Positions 48,441-58,221 of a stretch of DNA of 64,000 bases are shown piece after piece. The stretch is from positions 8,432,001 through 8,496,000 of the forward strand of contig OU342635.1 of the NCBI GenBank assembly GCA_910589415.1, read 5' to 3'. Position 1 is the first letter of the stretch, and each line of letters starts with the position of its first letter. The notes beneath the pieces were generated by a model, which did no database searches, was not told where the DNA came from, and worked only from the letters and a program-made list of their open reading frames with translations. The translations under genes and the position numbers were made by a program. This stretch comes from Malachius bipustulatus (Eukaryota; Arthropoda; Insecta; Coleoptera; Melyridae).

Positions 48441-49745
48441 TAACTCGGTACTTCTCTTTATCATTCATTCATGACTTGCAGCTTAATAGGTAAATAATTG
48501 TCACGGAGATGCGCAAAAATGTCTCCACCTCAGATCTCTTAAAAACCTACTCACACATAGTTACCTAGTTACCAAACTTTACTCATTTAAACTCGTCAAA
48601 AATTATCTTTCGCCATAATTCAAAGATTCAAGAGAAAACAAAGCCTCGTCTTCTAGCACAATCACAATGCAACGTCTGGGGTAAATGAGACTTGAAAGAG
48701 AAGGATGAGACTGATTCCTTCAGGTAGAGAAATGACAAAAACTATAATAATGTAAAAGAGAGGAAAGTCTGCATAAAATTACAAAGAGAGTAGTAACCTA
48801 CGAGAATTTTCCAGGACGGCGAGAGACTAAAAAGGATGAGGCTTTAGGATAGATAAGATAAGGACTGAGAATGAGACTAAATAGTAAGATAAGTGGAGTT
48901 ACGATAAGTTTTCGTTCTCAAAATTTTTGAGAATGAAACCTTAGAGTAAAGTGAGTTAAAAATACTTATACAGGGTGCTCAGTCTATCTGGTGACATGGG
49001 AATATATTCAAAACTACGCATCGGATCAAAACAAGTCGCCCGTGAAAGTTGTTCGTCTGGCAGGGGCACATCCAATGATACTAAACTTGGCCCATTGCCT
49101 AGGGTTAGGAGGGGGTAACTTTGGAATCTTAAATAGGAACCCTTATTTTGTATAGCAGATTCAGATTTTATGACAGAAAATACGTAGGATTTGTCTGGAA
49201 CATTGTTTTAGATTCAGGACAGATGGTGCTCTTGTCGAGTAAAACCAAATTTGGTAAACAAAACCGTTGCAAAATTGGGGCATAATTGACGGGGGAAAGA
49301 AGGGAGCAATTTCCTGCGCATTTTTAGGTGAAAAATCCAAATTTGCAATAAAAAATAATAGTTCCCATTTAAGATACCAAAGTTACCCTCTCCAACCAAT
49401 AGGCAGTGGAGGTAGGGTGGCCAAGTTTAGTATCATTGAATGTGCCCCATCCAGACGAACAGCTTTAATGGGCGATTTGTTTTGATTCGATTCGTAGTTT
49501 TGGATATATTCCCATGTCTCCAGATAAAATGATCATCCTGTATAATAGATTAAAGGTTCAGAATTGTTACGTGGGAGATTTAAAATGAGACTGAAGATGA
49601 GACGAATGGACTGAAGGATAAAGGAGGTGAGACTGAGAATCTTTGGGAGATAGGTAAAAAAATGTAGAGAGTGGGAGAGAAGTAAAAAATGTTGAGAGTG
49701 AGACTGAATAATGACGAGGGATGAGATGAGACTTAAATGTCTGAG
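48441..49745. repeat. Purine-rich degenerate repeats (GAGACTGA type)
   Basis: Many variants of GATGAGACTGA and GAGAATGAGACT occur on the plus strand near 48701, 48871, 49580, 49628 and 49700, with weaker ones near 51395-51415. They are irregularly spaced and give artefactual long frames on the minus strand. This looks like a decayed minisatellite filling the spacer between genes 2 and 3. Confidence 0.5.
48969..49543. mobile_element. Fold-back element with TACAGGGTG ends (575 bp)
   Basis: The left end TACAGGGTGCTCAG pairs with the right end (CATCCTGTA) as a reverse complement. The arms match over about 250 bp each, including GACATGGGAATATAT, GTTCGTCTGG, GATACTAAACTTGGCC and GGTAACTTTGG. TATA sequence flanks both ends. 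There is no transposase. Confidence 0.8.
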
Positions 49746-51927
49746 GAAATTAAACAAATTTAGTCTTGAGAATAAAATTATACGGGAATGATAAGTACTC
49801 TTATTACAGCAAATCTGAAAATGAAAGTAAAGCAGCAAATGAAAGTAAAGAATCAAGAGAAATAAAAAATGAGATTAAATATTTAAGAGAAAGACAAAAG
49901 GGGTTGATAAAGAGACTGAACAGAAGAGAAAAATTATACCGAGTGGCTGACCACACCTCTGTAGGTACATTTTTAGTACAAGAAAATTAGGGTTTAAATT
50001 CTAAAAAATCCGGGCAGCAATTTTATATAATATTTCGTTAGGGGACCCTTAAAAAACTCGTTGCCACTTTTTTAGCATCCCAACCGTTGCGCATTTTGAG
50101 AAAAAGGGTTGTTTTTGCAAGCGTTTTAGCGGCTAAACGGTTTACCCTACAGTCCAAATAAAAAGGTGTAGATTTTTTCTAATATCTATCTTTTTTTCAA
50201 ATGAAATTTTGCGGTAGGGCGTGAAATTTATTCCCATAAATGGGGCTAAAAGGACCGCGCAGAATCCTTATGGGAAATTGGCTCCCGGTTAAAACTGATG
50301 TAACTTTGGGGATCGATATAGTATTCGATGAGTAGATCAGAAGTCTTCATGGGCATAACCTACCAAAACGTCCTGTTCTTAACACCTCTGAAGAAGTTTT
50401 TTTTCTTTCATGACAGTCACTCATTTATTCTCAAATGTTACATCCCTCCTAATTGTTTTTGAGAGAAATTTTAGATGAGAAATTTGCTAAGATTGTAAAG
50501 CTGCTTCTGTTGAGGTAGTTACATTCTGAATCTTTTTGAGCCATCTTCGAGAGAATCGGGGAAAAGTATTCAATTTGTGATGTTATTTTTGTAATAGTCT
50601 TGGCTGTGAGTTCTTATCAATTAGATATTTTGAAATTTTTGACGTTTTTGTTCGTTATAATTTGTTATGGTAAAGTCTCGGGTAAAGTCCATGCAATTAC
50701 GAAAATGATAACACAAAATGAAAACTCTTTCCTGTTTTTCGCAAAGGTGGCTTAACAAATAATAATCTATCTAATCTCTATGTAATCTGCTACCTCTATG
50801 CCTTTAGGTGAACCTCTTAGTCGCTAAATCGATTCGCAAAAACAGCCCATTTTTTCGGCATTTCAAGGGTGGGGGTACTGAAAAAGCCCGGGGGTGGCTC
50901 CGGGCTACTTTAATAAGGGCCGAAATGTTACATAAAATTGCTGTCCGGATGTTTTCTGGAAATCAGAGTTTTTTGCTTAATTTTCCTGTACTAATTGCCT
51001 AATAATACAAATAATATCACTATCAATACGTCAAAATACTTTGACAATAGGCAACAATTAATTTCGTCAACATCGAAACTATTTTGTATTATTAGGCAAT
51101 ACCCTATGTACAGAGATATGACCGGGTCAGCCACCCGGTATAAAGTTCAATTAGCGGTAGAATTAAAAAAAAATGGAATGGTTCAACAGATAAATCAATT
51201 AGAGGACCAAAAACTACAAAAGAATAATTACACATAGAGTTAGTACATAAATAAAATTTACAAAAAAAAATTAATACAAGTAAAACAAACAAAAGAAAGT
51301 AAATGAGCTCGTAAAACTAAGGAAAAAATGTATATATTGTATAAAGTATATAACATAAAGACCTAATTGTACTTCAAATATTAAATATAAAAATCAGACT
51401 GAAGGGGGAAGAGACTGACTTAAGATTGAAAAAATAAACTTTAAATACGCCTATAATGGGATAAGTAAAAAGGGCTCAAATATTCAAGGTAGTAAGTTGA
51501 AAGAGAAAGAGAAGGAGGGGAGAGGGGCTTTCTCGAGAAGTATACAGATACAGAGATGTATAAATAAATCTACAAAGAAGTATATAAATAAAATTGAGAA
51601 TGAGAAGGAGGATGAGATTGTATACGTACAAATTAAACGAGCGAAATCAAAAACATTTTGACTATATGAAACTGAAAAGGAGAGAGAAGCATATAACATA
51701 TGAATAGGCGAAACATATGTAGGTGAAACAAATAAGCTGTACAGCAGAAAAGAAAACAAGAGAAGAGATTGAAAATACTAAGGGAGAGAATTGCCTAAAT
51801 GTTTGAGTATGGACTGAGGAGGAGAGAGAAGTCTAATAGAAATTTTGAAAGGAGACATCTAAAAATGAAACGAAACAAGAGAAAATACGTAAATGTTGAA
51901 CAGAGAGACAAGAAGAGACACAGAACA
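49746..51927. other. Spacer and 3' flank of gene 3
   Basis: Low-complexity A/G-rich DNA. Two short copies of TACAAATAATAT/TGTATTATTAGGCAA lie near 51000-51100. No canonical AATAAA follows the gene 3 stop within about 500 bp on the minus strand. No gene is supported. Confidence 0.35.
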
Positions 51928-52800
51928 TCACAATTTCAGATTATTACTCTCATAATAGGCAGTGAGACTATACTGAGGTCGCTTATACTGGCATTTAAGG
52001 ACCTGTTTAAAAGCAGCCCGGAAATTCCGATCCAAAACAACTAACACCATCAACTGCAACAAAGGGGACAGAGTCTCCAAAATCACAATCGCAACATTAT
52101 CCAACCCCCACATGAAGATCAAAAGTCTTTCCGGGAAAATAACCAGCAAAGCCGCGTAAACTAAAAGTGACGTCAAGAATCTCTCATTGCCCATTTCAAA
52201 TTTACTACAGCAAAGCACCAGTTCACACATGACCACCAACACGAGAACCATTACGTGACCGTAAAGTATATTTTTGTAGACTTGATGATTCACTCCTTCT
52301 TGACAAAACTTCATGAATATAAGAAAAGTAATCAGCGCGCCTATATACGCTAAACATATAAGCGTCGTGATGGATTTAGATTTTTCTTTGAAAAAAGCAG
52401 CTTCCACTAGCACCAATGCTGCTAGAAACGCTACACATAAAGACAACGATCCTTCCATTTCAGTAAAAGTACACTTATCCCTTAACGATACTTGATCCTC
52501 CGCTAGTGAAAATGCTAGGATCGTGAGATGTAGAATGTCCAGGAAGCGCCAGTGGAGGATGACATTATTTCTGTGATTCTTCTCTATTTGATTACTCTTC
52601 ATAAGCGATAAGCAGAGCAAACAATCTATCAGGATTGAGATTGCAATTACTACGTAACATGCTGCTAGATAAAAGTGTAAATCTTCCTTTACCACTGATG
52701 TTGGAGGAGTACTGGTAGTGGTAGAGGAATTAGCCCCTAGAGACCAGTAATTATTAAATCCAAGTGTTGTCTCCTCTAGAGTAGTCGTAGTTTGAGCCAT
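51928..52800 (-). CDS. Seven-transmembrane GPCR-like receptor, gene 3
   Basis: Single-exon, 290 codons. The N-terminus is Thr/Ser-rich (residues 4-36) with a glycosylation site at N24, suggesting a mucin-like ectodomain. TM1 is about 43-66, followed by a basic loop and TM2. Cys110 at the TM3 top is followed, after exactly 22 residues, by Glu133, in a VEAAF context with no Arg. The loop-2 Cys (166) is only 33 residues on because intracellular loop 2 is short. TM7 has a Ser-Pro (ETLSPLLQL), then helix 8 DRNFRAAFKQVLKC with a terminal Cys and a Tyr/Asn-rich tail. It shares the family spacing but little other identity with its neighbours. No ligand is known. Confidence 0.82.
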   Translation of the reverse strand: MAQTTTTLEETTLGFNNYWSLGANSSTTTSTPPTSVVKEDLHFYLAACYVVIAISILIDCLLCLSLMKSNQIEKNHRNNVILHWRFLDILHLTILAFSLAEDQVSLRDKCTFTEMEGSLSLCVAFLAALVLVEAAFFKEKSKSITTLICLAYIGALITFLIFMKFCQEGVNHQVYKNILYGHVMVLVLVVMCELVLCCSKFEMGNERFLTSLLVYAALLVIFPERLLIFMWGLDNVAIVILETLSPLLQLMVLVVLDRNFRAAFKQVLKCQYKRPQYSLTAYYESNNLKL

Positions 52801-52803
52801 GAT

Positions 52804-52872
52804 CTAAAAAGTGACAATAAATAAAAGTAACAGGGATGGTGGAAAATAATAATAATTATTATCACTACTTAC
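52804..52872 (-). other. Candidate 69-bp 5'UTR intron of gene 3
   Basis: The donor ATC|GTAAGTAG (intron starts at 52872) and the pyrimidine-rich acceptor CACTTTTTAG (ending at 52804) lie just 3 nt before the ATG. A TATAAAT string at 52874-52880 overlaps the donor region and offers a competing reading as a TATA box for an unspliced start. Confidence 0.5.
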
Positions 52873-53590
52873 GATTTATATTACGTTTCATTTCAAGACA
52901 AATACGAGCTGAGTACTGAGACTTAAGGATACGAACAAAAACAGCGATAATGTTAAATCATAATTATTTGAGTGATTGCTTCTTATCGGGAATAAGGTCA
53001 CAAAGTCAATTAATGATACATGAGCCAACATTTAATCATTTCCATAAATGTAGAACTACAACTAAATTTTTCAATAATATATCATTTATTATGTAAGTAA
53101 TCATAATCTAACAACGATCCTAGTCACAATTGTTAAGTATCGAAATAAAGTTATAAAAAATCAAATCTCATGTTGACAATTTGCTCTTACATGATTTACC
53201 TACTCTTTAATCTGAATCTATTCAAAATTGTTGACTACATGAAAATTCTACTCAATTTACTGACCGCTGTCTTCGCTATTATATCTAACGAACAAGCATA
53301 CTCACACTCCTATAAACAAGAATAAGCGATCTATAGAAAACAGAAACGAATAAGCGAAGACTTGAACTTTATTACATAACTGTAATATTAAACAAGAACG
53401 AACACAAGCAATCATCACGCGTAACGATCCCCAGTTGTCACATGTCAGCGACCGAATTTTATTTCAAATGAAATAACTCTCGTAGTTCGATCGGCCTGTT
53501 TTTGTTCAGTTGTTCGTTTGAGTTGGTTTCATTACTCACGTGTTCGATCTGTTCATAAACTTTCATTCAGAGCTTGATTAATTAAATATA
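52873..53590. other. Upstream region of gene 3
   Basis: AT-rich. No coding sequence or clear repeats were seen. Confidence 0.35.
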
Positions 53591-54070
53591 CCTCTAGTGT
53601 CTTCTTAGAAAGTTACTCTCCTTTGGCTACCAAACACATAGGTGTAGAAGGCAATAAAGAAGCTGACAACCTAAATAAGCGAGGAGCAAGAATGCCTCTC
53701 ATAGGGCCGGAACCTTTTTGCGAAATAGGAGAAAACGTTATCCTAACAAAAAAGGTACAATATAGAAGAAAGATGAGGATACTCAAAAAGAAGCTCTCTG
53801 GAGCGAACTTCCCGGATTAAGCCAGGCCAAATTAATACTTGGAAAATACAACCGACAGTGATTAGAAGCCTGCACCAAACTGAACAAAAATTGTGGTTTT
53901 CTCACGGGGCATTGTAGACTTGGAGCCAGATTGGTCTACAAAATGACCAAAGCTGTAGATTCTGCATAGAGGGTGACGAAACCCCTATACATCTCCTGGT
54001 TGAATGTTAAATATGCAGTAGAATAAAGAAGAATCTGCTATCTAGGTCTTTATCGAGGTCTTTATATACC
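53590..54070 (+). pseudogene. Decayed LINE pol C-terminus (RNase H region)
   Basis: The frame at 53623-53820 reads KHIGVEGNKEADNLNKRGA followed by an IGPEPFC-type segment, the end of the RNase H domain found in some non-LTR retrotransposons. After the stop, in other frames, TGHCRLGARLVYKM and a degraded Cys/His cluster continue in the expected order. Stops and frameshifts show it is dead. RNase H is not seen in the intact LINE at 39.4 kb, so this is a different family. Confidence 0.7.
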
Positions 54071-54269
54071 AACCAGCGGAAAAAGACTTACCATCTTTAG
54101 AACCATCAAAACTCCTATATTTCCTCCGTAGACTGGAACTGAATGGAGAGCTATAATCGAATAGTCACCAGAAGGGAAGACACAAAATATGTTCTAGTTT
54201 GCTGCGTAGATGCATCTCTAGTTAATGAAAGCTCCAAGAATGAAACATAAAGTCCCGAATACAATACAA

Positions 54270-54662
54270 GTGTGTGAACTGACGTTTTTTCTCAAGACAC
54301 TGTCATAGTGGAATCTTAGAATAAACTGAACAGAACTGGAAAGAAAATTCTGACGTTTACTGCTAACGTCTTGAGTATAGGACTGTTCAATGGAGACCTA
54401 AGTTGCCGAGAATGCAATAGGGCCCAGGAGACAGCAAAACATGTACTGTGTGAATGCGAGGCTCTGGACCGCAGAAGACAGGAGATATACGGACAACAAA
54501 AAATGCGTCCGGAAGAATATGAAACTCATTCAGTAACGGGGGCTGCACAAGTTAGTTCAGGGAACCAGACTGATGGAATGGGTGTCATGAAGGGACTCCC
54601 ACATAATCCAATGCATGGGTATCCATAATGGATTTACCCTCCTTTTTCAAAAAAAAAAAAAA
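54270..54662 (+). pseudogene. Second LINE 3' fragment ending in poly(A)
   Basis: The frame at 54371-54628 carries the zinc-knuckle pattern CRECNRAQETAKHVLCEC (C-x2-C-x8-H-x4-C), which ends many LINE pol proteins, then a short 3'UTR and a run of 15 A up to about 54662. The 5' part is missing, as expected of a truncated insertion. It lies directly after the 53.6 kb remnant and overlaps it in protein content, so these are two separate insertions. Confidence 0.7.
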
Positions 54663-55179
54663 ACGTCTTGAGTAACATGACAATCAAAATCCGCATTAAT
54701 TTTGAGCAAAATCCATGACTTAAATATCTTTGAACTCACTTTATAATACATCACATATACACATACATAACATGCATGTAAAAAAGTATGATTCCAAAAA
54801 ATACATACAAAATGTGTGCGAAAAAAGTATTCTGCTTCTACTCGTGAGAGGACTTCCACGAGGATTCACCAGTAAAAAAAGCACCCATAGTGGGACAAAT
54901 TAGTTTGGCAACTTTATGCAACAAATAATACTTACCACATTTTGAACAATCTTGAATTATTATAAAACGTGTAATGTAATTTTTGAAAATTTGTTTTATT
55001 CCAAAAAAGGTCAAGGCCTGGCCTGTTCTGAGGACCCATGCATGGTATCAAATTATCATATCAAGGTAATTGATGTAGTTTTAATTATAATTACGGATTA
55101 AGTATATTTTCTTAACGCAAAGTCCCTAACAATAAAACACTTTAAGAAAAATAATTTACCAGAATTATAAAAAAAGTTA
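54663..55179. other. AT-rich spacer, 3' flank of gene 4
   Basis: No gene or repeat was recognised. Confidence 0.4.
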
Positions 55180-55185
55180 TTTAAT
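55180..55185 (-). terminator. Poly(A) signal of 7TM gene 4
   Basis: ATTAAA on the minus strand, about 23 bp after the stop at 55208. Confidence 0.45.
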
Positions 55186-55207
55186 CAACAATTAAAAAAT
55201 TAATCAA

Positions 55208-56086
55208 TTAATCACTTCTAACAACTTCGGGATCTCTCTCCCGTTTTATCTTACACCTCACAAACTCCTGCAACAGCTCCCCGTACTCCATTTCGTGCCT
55301 CGTCAACACCCAAACATTAGCAATCGAGTTTGCTCTCACCACCAGCTCTCCTAAACCATAAAGTAGCTGATGCAGGAACTCCACTTCTTCCAGCAAGTAC
55401 AGGGAATAATGAATGACCAAGCAAGGCACCATAGCGATGGCATAAATGGTAGGCAAAGTCAAAGCGTAATCTGGTTTTCTTCTAAGCCACCAAGCTAGTA
55501 CTTGAAGCACCATTACAACCAACACTGTAACAATCACCATGTATGGCAGAGCAGAATGATGTACATTCTTCCAATCAAAAATACAATACATCGACGCCAG
55601 GAAAATATTCCCGATTAACAGAAGATACACCAGCACTTGCACCAATCGATACCCATCGAAGTAGACCTGCACGTACCTCGCAGGGAGCCATTGACGAATC
55701 GTCCAATCACTCAGCAGCGCCAGGGAGAGAAACACATGAAGAAGACGAAGCGCATGGTGCCACTGCAGAGACAAGCAAATGGGTAGGGCAAGATCCAGTC
55801 TACCACTGAGAAGTCGCATGGAGAGAACATCAGCATACGGCCAGAGAAGTAGCACCAATCCATCAGTCGCTGCTAGTAGAAGAAGGTAAAGATGTCCAGG
55901 TATTGTCAGACTCTTACAGCGATATACGGCGAATATTATGAAGGCATCTGAGATGAGCGAGAAGATCGAGACGGTAAAAATGACCAGCTCTCTTGTCAGG
56001 TACCAGAACCCAGTTTGCAGGTGAATCTGGTGGTTGGGGATCAAAGAGGTGATGTTGATGTCGCTGAGACGGTCACCTGGATCCAT
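55208..56086 (-). CDS. Seven-transmembrane GPCR-like receptor, gene 4
   Basis: Single coding exon of 292 codons from the ATG at 56086; the frame extends 4 codons further to a GTG at 56098, which is not a plausible eukaryotic start. There is a glycosylation site at N11. TM1 is about 34-55. TM2 (HLYLLLLAATDGLVLLLWP) keeps the Asp of the rhodopsin-class LxxxD motif, which makes this the most GPCR-like TM2 of the set. Cys104, then 22 residues, then Asp127 (DWT, no Arg); Cys168 is in loop 2. TM7 has NSIANVWVL, then helix 8 ending EFVRC. It is GC-richer than its neighbours. A predicted membrane receptor of unknown ligand. Confidence 0.85.
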   Translation of the reverse strand: MDPGDRLSDINITSLIPNHQIHLQTGFWYLTRELVIFTVSIFSLISDAFIIFAVYRCKSLTIPGHLYLLLLAATDGLVLLLWPYADVLSMRLLSGRLDLALPICLSLQWHHALRLLHVFLSLALLSDWTIRQWLPARYVQVYFDGYRLVQVLVYLLLIGNIFLASMYCIFDWKNVHHSALPYMVIVTVLVVMVLQVLAWWLRRKPDYALTLPTIYAIAMVPCLVIHYSLYLLEEVEFLHQLLYGLGELVVRANSIANVWVLTRHEMEYGELLQEFVRCKIKRERDPEVVRSD

Positions 56087-56137
56087 CTTATTCTCCACCC
56101 TGCTGATTAAAGAGAGGTTTAAGTACTCGAAACGAAA

Positions 56138-56200
56138 CTAAAAGTGAAGTGTGTGGTAATATAACTAATTCAGATAATTAATTCAGAGATAGTTACTCAC
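56138..56200 (-). other. Candidate 63-bp 5'UTR intron of gene 4
   Basis: The donor CCTAAG|GTGAGTAA (intron starts at 56200) and the acceptor TTCACTTTTAG|TTTCG (ending at 56138) flank a 63-bp AT-rich stretch about 50 nt before the ATG. Both sites are near consensus. CGAAACGAAAC, the motif also seen upstream of gene 1, lies just inside the following exon (56128-56138). Confidence 0.6.
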
Positions 56201-57122
56201 CTTAGGATCTATTCATTTGATGGAGAGACTCAGGCTATGTCAGCTAGGAGGAAACAATGCAAACTTCAACCAGTGTGCAGGATGTCGGTGATTATTTAAT
56301 TGGTTTGGGCGGATTAAGATGCTGAAGGTCGCCAGTGTCGTACATTTAGTCATCTAGATAATAGGCTCAAAAATTAACATTTACCAGAATGAAACAAAAT
56401 ATTGACCGTAGTATGCATTTCATCAAAATATTTTGTTAAAAACTCACTCAAAATTTCGATTCAATAGCTAAATAAGTTTAGGAAAGAATGTAAGAAAGAA
56501 AAACATAGTAATGCCATTTCAAAATAAAAGACAATGAAGGTAATATGTTTTTTGTTCCAAAAGAACAGACATTTGAAAAAATGACGTAATTAAACGTACA
56601 CATGGAGCAGAGAATAACAGGTGAAGAATTGTTGAAGACAAATACAAGATACAAGTTTGATACAAGAATGAGAGAGACCTGGACCAGATAATAACCTGAA
56701 TTTCGTAGAGAAAAAAAATTAAAATTGTTCTTGAAAGGACGACGGAGACCTTAATAAGATACTTTTTCCATGGATCTTTGCGTGCCTGTCAATTGTATGA
56801 ACCAAATCACCTTACAATTTTTTTATAAGACAGGGGCGTTCCAATTAAAGAATTTTGAATCTTAAAAGAAACTGGATGTCTTCAGATATCACATTTCAAA
56901 TTGTACGACAAAATTGGAATTATTAGAGCCCTTCTGCCAGGTTTTTTTACCTAATTTGAGTCAAGAATAGTTGAAAAGAGCTCCAAAAGTCAAGTTTGCC
57001 GTACAGAATGTAATGGGAGATCTGAGAGCATAATTTCTTACTAATTAGGTATTTATTTCATTTATAAAACATTTTATTATTTATAATACTAATAATTCAG
57101 ATAGCTACAATACAAATACAAA
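56201..57122. other. Promoter region of gene 4 and 3' flank of gene 5
   Basis: AT-rich, with no gene. No TATA box was found near the candidate leader of gene 4. Confidence 0.35.
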
Positions 57123-57128
57123 TTTATT
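57123..57128 (-). terminator. Poly(A) signal of 7TM gene 5
   Basis: AATAAA on the minus strand, about 80 bp after the stop at 57205. It is the first canonical signal downstream of both genes 5 and 6. Confidence 0.55.
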
Positions 57129-57204
57129 CGGTATACAACCCTAATCTAGCCTTAACAATAATAATACTACTTCGATTTATAGTCTCAAATATAAATAAAT
57201 AACT

Positions 57205-58125
57205 TTAAGTAGTCTCAATTTGACCATATTGCTTAGTCTCATCATCCTCTACAATCTCCAAGAGAGAGTCATCACAATTAATAACACCTGGCAGTCCCTT
57301 CACTTTTTCTTCTTCTTCTTCTGGCTGCTCTAAATCGGCATAATCTTCAACCTTCCTATCAAAAACCTTCTCATAAGCCATCCTAAAGCTCTTCTCTTTC
57401 CCCAATAGATGCACCACAACCACTGCGCTACAATGTGCGATGAAACGTGGTAGAACTCCAAGGAACTCCAAAGAGGGTGAATCGATTTGACTTTGAATCA
57501 CATTGTACACATCTAGAGGTACTTGGGTATAAACAGTTACTTCTGCTACTTTTAATTGGTATGATTTCTGGGCTCGCTTCTTCATTTGTTGCAGCCTTAA
57601 CAGTACCACAAGCAATAGAATTAGGATATACAAGGCTTGATCGAGGTAGTGGCCAATTGCTGGGATCTTCATCAAACAATTCGCTAATCCTAGGAGACAA
57701 TTGATTGTTAATGATGAATAAACTGCTACTATAATTCGTCCTAATGGCCATCTGGAAAGGATCCACCAATTCTTATTACTTCCTTCGAAGTGCCATTCAA
57801 TCGCCATGAGAATTGTGAAGATTCCAACAGCCAGACGAGAGGTATCTCGTACAGTCGTCATGATGCAATCTCCGTGAGGTAAAGTACTCACATAATACCC
57901 CCCTAAATCTCCTACATGTTGAATGCAACCAACCAGAGCGTAATGGAGTAGGTAGAGGTTTGAGCGTTTTCTTAGCGATTTAAATCTAGCTACAACATAA
58001 ATAAGAAGCGTTGATGCTGCAAAACTGGCGGTGCACGTGAAGAGCAGTAAAATCGACGACGAAATCTTCCAATAGAAGATCAAAGGTTCAAACAATTCAG
58101 AAGCGTTAGAGCTGGAGTTGTCCAT
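57205..58125 (-). CDS. Seven-transmembrane GPCR-like receptor, gene 5
   Basis: Single coding exon of 306 codons. Short N-terminus with glycosylation sites N3 and N7. TM1 is about 22-46; the basic loop FKSLRKRS leads into NLYLLHYAL of TM2, identical in gene 6. Cys87, then 22 residues, then Glu110 (EWH, no Arg); Cys150 is in loop 2. TM7 reads FIAHCSAVVVVHLLG and helix 8 KSFRMAYEKVF. The long tail is strongly acidic (EEEEE near residue 275) and may bind basic cytoplasmic partners. The start is 96 bp after the gene 6 stop. A TTTACTACTTAG acceptor-like site 12 nt before the ATG could allow splicing from an upstream leader. Confidence 0.86.
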   Translation of the reverse strand: MDNSSSNASELFEPLIFYWKISSSILLLFTCTASFAASTLLIYVVARFKSLRKRSNLYLLHYALVGCIQHVGDLGGYYVSTLPHGDCIMTTVRDTSRLAVGIFTILMAIEWHFEGSNKNWWILSRWPLGRIIVAVYSSLTINCLLGLANCLMKIPAIGHYLDQALYILILLLVVLLRLQQMKKRAQKSYQLKVAEVTVYTQVPLDVYNVIQSQIDSPSLEFLGVLPRFIAHCSAVVVVHLLGKEKSFRMAYEKVFDRKVEDYADLEQPEEEEEKVKGLPGVINCDDSLLEIVEDDETKQYGQIETT

Positions 58126-58221
58126 GATTACGGCGACCTAAGTAGTAAAGATCAATCAGTACGACTTACAAATTACCACAGTGGCAGTAGGTATGATTAT
58201 CTAACAATAATAAGATCATCA
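58126..58221 (-). other. 96-bp spacer between genes 6 and 5
   Basis: No AATAAA or ATTAAA lies on the minus strand and no TATA box is seen. An acceptor-like ACTACTTAG|GTCG ends at 58138. The spacing is too small for an ordinary promoter plus 3' processing signals. Confidence 0.6.

Noticed and set aside
55543..55809. 88-codon plus-strand frame opposite gene 4
   Set aside because: Antisense shadow of the receptor coding sequence.
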